The notes under the pieces are model-generated. The model was not told where the DNA came from. It saw nothing but the letters and a program-made list of their open reading frames with translations, and searched no databases. From Ampullaceana balthica (taxonomy: Eukaryota > Mollusca > Gastropoda > Lymnaeidae), in the NCBI GenBank assembly GCA_944989445.1, contig CALYLW010000500.1:1-64000 (forward strand): 64,000 nucleotides of DNA. The letters are read 5' to 3'. The position numbers and the translations under genes were made by a program. Position 1 is the first letter of the stretch, and each line of letters begins with the position of its first letter. This document shows positions 58,158 through 64,000 of this stretch, one piece after another.

Positions 58158-61100
58158 TTCCTTTACACAACACAACGATGTTTAAGAACTATGTAATTGC
58201 AGGGGATTTTAATGCCCATACTGAAGCATTAGGCTATCCCGATAAAAACGCCTCAGGGCGATACTTAGAGGAGGTCGAGCTTACTACCAACTTAATAAGG
58301 CTACAGGACAAAAATAGTGCTCCGACACTACTCCACACCGGCAATAGTGCCCAATCACGTCCTGACCTAACCCTAGTCTCGGCGGAGCTAGAGGCGAAGG
58401 TAGGATGGAAAGTTATGCCGGAAGTTGGTAGTGACCACAAGCCTATACTCATAGAAATAGACATAGAGTTGGTGAAGGCACGTTTTGCCAGAAGACACTG
58501 GCTGTTCGGCAAAGCCGACTGGAAAAAATTCCGTGGCGGGATTGAAAGCACGCTCGCGGGTTCAACTGAAGACCCAGAGAACCCCAAGTCAATCGAGAAT
58601 GCCTATAACGACCTCGTGGGAGTTATATTGTCAATGGCCAGGAAATCCATTCCAAGAACGTGTAGACACCGAAAGTTCCGACCATTCTGGAACAAAAAGC
58701 TGGCGGGTCTCGTTCGTGAACGTAAGAAGGCAAGGAAAAAAGCAGGGAAACTTAAAACGGCGGCTGCTCGTGCTGCCTATAATAAGCTAACTGCTGAAGT
58801 CCGACAGGAAACGCTCAAGGCGAAGAAGGAAGAATGGGTTAGTTCGTGTGGTAAACTTAACCTGGCAGACGGAAGAAAGGTGTGGCAATTGATTGATTCT
58901 CTTTCTGGTATGGGGAAAACGAAAAATCCGAGCCCCTTGCAAACGACCACAGGCACTGTAACCACAGATACAAAATGTGCCGATGCTTTGAATAAGCATT
59001 TTGCAAGCGTGAGCCTAAAACAGAAAGAAACCAGTCAGAGCCGTAACCTGAACCGTCTCAGGAAACATGGAGAAAAGACCCAGAAGTGGGGACCGCATGC
59101 TGAGGTCTTTACCGCTCCTTTCACTATGACCGAATTGCAAACAGCGATCAGTAAGTGCAAAGCCGCCAAGGCACCAGGACAGGACAAAGTCAATAACGAG
59201 ATGATTAAAAACCTTGGCCCGATAGCAATGTCCTCGCTATTGAATATCATAAACAGGACGTGGGCCACGGGTGCCCTGCCTGGAGCTTGGTTGAGCGCTA
59301 ACATCGTCCCAATCCCTAAAGAAGGTAAACGTCAGGGACTCCTAAACAGCTACCGTCCGATCTCCCTAACATCGTGTTTGGGGAAGGTAGCTGAGAGAAT
59401 GGTGAATGCCCGGCTCTATTGGTACTTGGAAAGTACGAATAGTCTGAATATCAGTCAGGCTGGTTTCCGTAAAGGAAAACAGCCGATTGATCAAGTGCTC
59501 CGTCTTCTACAGTCCATAACCGACGGGCTCCAGAAAAAACTGCATACTGTGGCAATTTTCTTCGACCTCCGACAGGCTTACGATAGGGTCTGGAGGTCCG
59601 GTCTGTTGTTGAAATTACAAGCCCTAGGTGTAACTGCCAACATGTACAGGTGGATCCAAGGTTTCCTTACAAACCGGACGATCCAAACAATTTATGGCAG
59701 TGAAACCTCCAGTAAGAGAACGCTGCAACAGGGGCTGCCCCAAGGGTCAGCACTCAGTTGCACACTGTTCTTGGCTTTCATCAACGACCTCCCTGGAATG
59801 TTGCAATCCAGCGCGGCTATGTATGCAGATGACTTGGTCATCTGGAGCACCGGTAAAGATGCCAACCGACTGCAACAGCTACTACAGCGAGACCTTTCGT
59901 ATATCAGTAGGTACATGCAGAGGTGGCAGATGGAAATCAATACCGAGAAGACGGTCTATTCCCTTTTCACTAACGGCAGAACCATTCTCAAAGAGGAGAT
60001 AGTGCTCAAAATAAACGATGTGGCGCTCAAATGGGACAAACAACCGGTATATCTGGGAGTCAAACTGGATCAAAAGGTGCAAATGCATAACTTTGTACAA
60101 GACCTGTGCTCCCAGGCTACCGCCAAGCTCAACCTGGTGAAAAAGCTTGCATGCACGAACTGGGGCGCTGGAGCAAGTACACTCAGAGCTCTCTTTCTGG
60201 GTAGTGTGAGGTCGATTATGGATTACAGCATGCCCGTCCAAGCCTTTGCCAGCAAAACGGCATTGGAAAAACTGGGTCGAATCCAGAACCAGGCCTTAAG
60301 ATTTATCTGTGGCGCATATAGAACGACACCCACAGCTGCTGTGGAAGTCATTGCAAACGTAGAACCGCTCGATATTCGTAGGGACAAGGCAATCATAACG
60401 ACTGCAGAGAGGTATCGCAGGTTAGACTATAGGGAGCCCTGCTACCAGATGCAGCACAACTGGGGCGGACGTGGGTGTTTGAAACGTTCCTCATTTATGC
60501 ATCAAGTAACGGAACTTGATAGGAACGTCAAACCCCCACAAAATAGAAGACAAATTATAAGTGTCCCACTCAAACCGCCCTATGCGGAATGCTCACGTCC
60601 CGAAATACGTTTGTCTCTGACTGACACAGCGGTGACGAAACGCAGCCCTGAACATGTACAGAAAGCGGCTGCCCTTGAGACGATAGAAGGGTTCGCGGGA
60701 ACCCAAGTGAAAGTGTTCACGGATGGGTCTGCCAGTTCGAGTGAAGGAATTGCAGGATACGGTGCGCTCATCTTATACCCAATAGGAGGGCCACCAAGAG
60801 AAGAACTTCTAGGTCCCTGTGGGACTATGGCATCGAACTACGATGCGGAGCTCGAGGCTATACACAGGGCCCTGGAAAGTGTGCACCAGACACTGCAGGG
60901 GTCGGAAATATTTGGTTTCGACACGGTACTGTTTTGTGACTCGAGATCAGCCCTCGAAGTCCTGGCTAGTGAGAATCGTAGTACCCACTTGGTTGACGTC
61001 ATCTTGGAAGACGTGGGTAGACTCGAAAGACTTGGAGGTAAGGTAACAGTGCAGTGGATCCCGAGCCACGTGAATGTTAATGGCAACGAAAAAGCAGACT

Positions 61101-61588
61101 CCCTGGCCAAAGCAGGCGCAGCACTGCCCCAACCAGAGACCCCAGTCACCTATCTCGGGGCAAAAAACTGGCTAAAGGACCACTTTCGGAATAAGTGGTA
61201 CCAGGAGTGGGCTGACAACACAACAGCCAGAGGGGTATTCGCTAACATGCCCAGGCCAAGCCGTTCAGACCAGTGGTGGAACCTGAGTCGCAAACACCAG
61301 GGTTTGGTGACTCAGATGAGGACCGAACATTGCCCAACCAACTCTTACTTTCACAGGCTAGACCACAACAGGGACTCGAACTGCCGTCATTGCAGCCAAG
61401 CCCCTGAGACAGTCGAACACCTGGTGACGTCTTGCCCGGCGCTCGATATAGCCGGGGGGGTGAGGGAGGCGGGCGAGTCCCATGTAAAGACAATGTTGTA
61501 TGGCAATGCTCAGCAGATGGAGCAGATTGCCCAGGTTCTAGCCAAGGCCTTAAGAGATTAGTCTCAGGCCTACAGAATATGTGTTTAG
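58158..61588 (+). mobile_element. I-clade-like LINE ORF2 (EN remnant, RT, RNase H), 5'-truncated
   Basis: One open frame, 58178-61561, 1,127 residues. It begins in the endonuclease (VIAGDFNAH at about 6-14, GSDHKPI at about 84). RT motifs: KAPGQDKVNNEMI, FFDLRQAYDRVW (about 460), QGLPQGSALS and YADD (about 548). RNase H: FTDGSA (about 847), AELEAI (about 889), CDSRSAL (about 920), WIPSHVNVNGNEKADSLA (about 957). A C-terminal zinc knuckle reads CRHCSQAPETVEHLVTSC. All catalytic residues I can check are present. ORF1 and the EN N-terminus are missing. EN+RT+RNase H order fits the I/Nimbus, R1 or LOA groups; I-clade elements are known in snails. The body is GC-richer than its surroundings. A 16-bp repeat tttagtggcgtaagct flanks it (58142-58157, 61589-61604). 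Confidence 0.85.
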
Positions 61589-61728
61589 TTTAGTGGCGTA
61601 AGCTCTGCGTAAAAAATAAATAAATTTGACGGAATAGCGCACACCAGTTAAAAACCTGCTGGACGATCATGCGATGTCTCTACTGGAAAGATGTATTACA
61701 TTTACATCTAGTTGTATTATGAATACAT

Positions 61729-62401
61729 CTAGTGTATCACCCGTCAAAAATGACGGAAGTTTTCAAAATAAATACACATCAGATTAAAAAATAACGTAAT
61801 ACCGAACTTTCATTTATTTTTATTTGATTCATTTATTATCATATTGAACAATTTAATACAGAACGTTCGAAAAGTGTTATTTTTGGTGCAGCACTATAAA
61901 ACAAAATCGAACGCAGCGCCATCTAAGAGCATAACAAATTTCGCAGCGCCACCTAACAGCATTATAATTACATCCATACATACAGACGACGGGAATTATG
62001 TATATTGATAGCACTGTCCACATGTTGTATCATATATTTCACAAAGTTTCTAGTTTTAAAATATTGTCATTAGTCATTAAGCTTCTATGAAACTAATAAT
62101 AATAATAATAAACACATACATAATTTGCATTGTATGTCACGTCCCGTCTGTCCTGTCCGTGACGCTACTAATTTTAGAAAGCAGCGCAACAAATTACTGC
62201 ACCAAAAATAACACTTTTCGAACGTTCCACATAAAATTGTGCAATATGAAAATAAATGAATAAAATAAAAATAAATGAAAGCTCTGTATTACTATTACAT
62301 TATTTTTTATTCTGATGTGTATTTTTTTCCAAATAAATAGATTTCATCTGAAATGTATTTATTTTGAAAACTTCCATCATTTTTGACGGTTAATTCACTA
62401 G
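61729..62401. mobile_element. Complete fold-back MITE (CCGTCAAAAATGACGG family)
   Basis: Ends ctagtgtatcacccgtcaaa and ...tttttgacggttaattcactag are inverted, and inner blocks match too: gaacgttcgaaaagtgttat versus aacacttttcgaacgttcc, and ggtgcagcactata versus tactgcacc. About 670 bp, no frame. The most complete copy of the family in the window; relatives at 7.45-7.84 kb and 24.2-25.1 kb. Confidence 0.8.
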
Positions 62402-62452
62402 TAATAATAATAATAAGCTCGGTTCGTTGCCATTTTTAGAGTAACTTTTCAT

Positions 62453-63745
62453 GTGAACACTTTCTATGTGGAAATAACAGTACCATAACAGTATTTAGTA
62501 CTTTCTATGTGGAAATAACAGTACCATAACAGTATTTAGTACTTTCTATGTGGAAATAACAGTACCATAACAGTATTTAGTACTTTCTATGTGAAAATAA
62601 CAGTACCATAACAGTATTAGTACTTTCTATGTGGAAATAACAGTACCATAACAGTATTTAGTACTTTCTATATGGAAATAACAGTACCATAACAGTATTT
62701 AGTACTTTCTATGTGAAAATAACAGTACCATAACATTATTTAGTACTTTCTATGTGAAAATAACAGTACCATAACAGTATTTAGTACTTTCTATGTGAAA
62801 ATAACAGTACCATAACAGTATTTAGTACTTTCTATGTGAAAATAACAGTACCATAACAGTATTTAGTACTTTCTATGTGGAAATAACAGTACCATAACAG
62901 TATTTAGTACTTTCTATGTGGAAATAACAGTACCATAACAGTATTTAGTACTTTCTATGTGAAAATAACAGTACCATAACAGTATTTAGTACTTTCTATG
63001 TGGAAATAACAGTACCATAACAGTATTTAGTACTTTCTATGTGGAAATAACAGTACCATAACAGTATTTAGTACTTTCTATGTGAAAATAACAGTACCAT
63101 AACAGTATTTAGTACTTTCTATGTGAAAATAACAGTACCATAACAGTATTTAGTACTTTCTGTACCATAACAGTATTTAGTACTTTCTATGTGAAAATAA
63201 CAGTACCATAACAGTATTTAGTACTTTCTATGTGAAAATAACAGTACCATAACAGTATTTAGTACTTTCTATGTGAAAATAACAGTACCATAACAGTATT
63301 TAGTACTTTCTATGTGAAAATAACAGTACCATAACATTATTTAGTACTTTCTATGTGAAAATAACAGTACCATAACAGTATTTAGTACTTTCTATGTGGA
63401 AATAACAGTACCATAACAGTATTTAGTACTTTCTATGTGAAAATAACAGTACCATAACAGTATTTAGTACTTTCTATGTGAAAATAACAGTACCATAACA
63501 TTATTTAGTACTTTCTATGTGAAAATAACAGTACCATACCAATATTTAGTACTTTCTATGTCGAAATAACAGTACTATAACAGTATTTAGTACTTTCTAT
63601 GTGAAAATAACAGTACCATAACAGTATTTAGTACTTTCTATGTGAAAATAAAAGTACCATACCAATATTTAGTACTTTCTATGTGGAAATGAAAGTACCA
63701 TAACAGTATTTAGTACTTTCTATGTGGAAATAACAGTACCATAAT
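62453..63745. repeat. 41-bp minisatellite, about 31 copies
   Basis: Unit agtactttctatgtggaaat aacagtaccataacagtattt with gtgg/gtga variants and a few indels (one truncated unit near 63161). The end of the window after it (63746-64000) is AT-rich DNA with nothing recognised. Confidence 0.95.
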
Positions 63746-64000
63746 TGTATTTATTACATTCGCTTGTTTAATTTGCTTCCATAGTGGTAATATTAAAATT
63801 AAAACAATTATTTAAATCCCTACCAGCGCACAACGTTATTTTGGACTCAATCTTAGCCTAAAATTAAATAAAAATGTATCCCTACTCCCCTCATTTGGAC
63901 CTAGCAATGTCATTGCCTAATTTCCTACTTAATAATTTCTAATAACAAAGGACGCCGCTTTTTTCCACATTATGTATGTATACAATACAATACAGAGTTG

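Noticed and set aside
59035..61493. - strand frames across 58-61.5 kb
   Set aside because: Shadows of the I-clade ORF2, which has clear RT and RNase H motifs on +.

Overview
This window is non-coding-rich, AT-rich eukaryotic DNA: protein-coding genes are split into short exons with GT/AG borders, long introns, tRNA-derived SINEs, several non-LTR retrotransposons, fold-back DNA transposons and very large minisatellite arrays. The mix (C-type lectin with a PAN/apple-like front domain, an I-clade LINE, a Jockey/CR1-type LINE with a GATAA-type tail, and SINEs sharing that tail) fits a mollusc, most likely a gastropod snail. The species is an inference. No bacterial-type operon, CRISPR array, rRNA or functional tRNA gene was seen.

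Two host genes lie tail to tail. On the + strand (about 3.16-9.99 kb) is the 3' part of a C-type lectin-like gene: four spliced exons with matching phases, the last ending in a stop codon with a poly(A) signal 50 bp beyond. Its first exon(s), which should carry the start and any signal peptide, were not identified. Its introns hold a decayed DNA transposon with remnants of a KRBA2/Ginger-type integrase, two SINEs in opposite orientation, a 12-bp minisatellite and an arm of a fold-back element.

On the - strand (42,772 down to 12,579) is a 24-exon gene that I assembled by hand from splice sites. All phases agree and it gives one open frame of about 1,209 residues. The first 900 residues are Ser/Gly/Pro/Lys-rich and look disordered. 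The last 250 are a highly charged coiled coil ending in a hydrophobic motif (FSYFELLQWLGLDIPEFE). It resembles the poorly characterised KIAA2012/DUF4670 family, but this is from memory and needs a search. Its introns have accumulated minisatellites (35-bp x about 63, 32-bp x about 36, 33-bp, 31-bp, 44-bp, 66-bp and 15-bp), MITEs, SINEs and LINE fragments. Two of its exon ends carry tandemly duplicated splice donors.

Upstream of that gene lie a 5'-truncated Jockey/CR1-like LINE (43.2-45.7 kb, -), a 7-kb 38-bp minisatellite with internal higher-order repeats (47.8-54.8 kb), an intergenic stretch with short tandem repeats, a 5'-truncated but otherwise open I-clade LINE with EN remnant, RT, RNase H and zinc-knuckle (58.16-61.59 kb, +, flanked by a 16-bp direct repeat), a fold-back MITE (61.7-62.4 kb) and a 41-bp minisatellite (62.45-63.75 kb). 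The main cross-window link is that SINEs at 6.9, 8.5 and 38.3 kb carry the same 3' tail as the LINE copies at 29.3 and 43.2 kb, so that LINE family is the likely source of their retrotransposition machinery.
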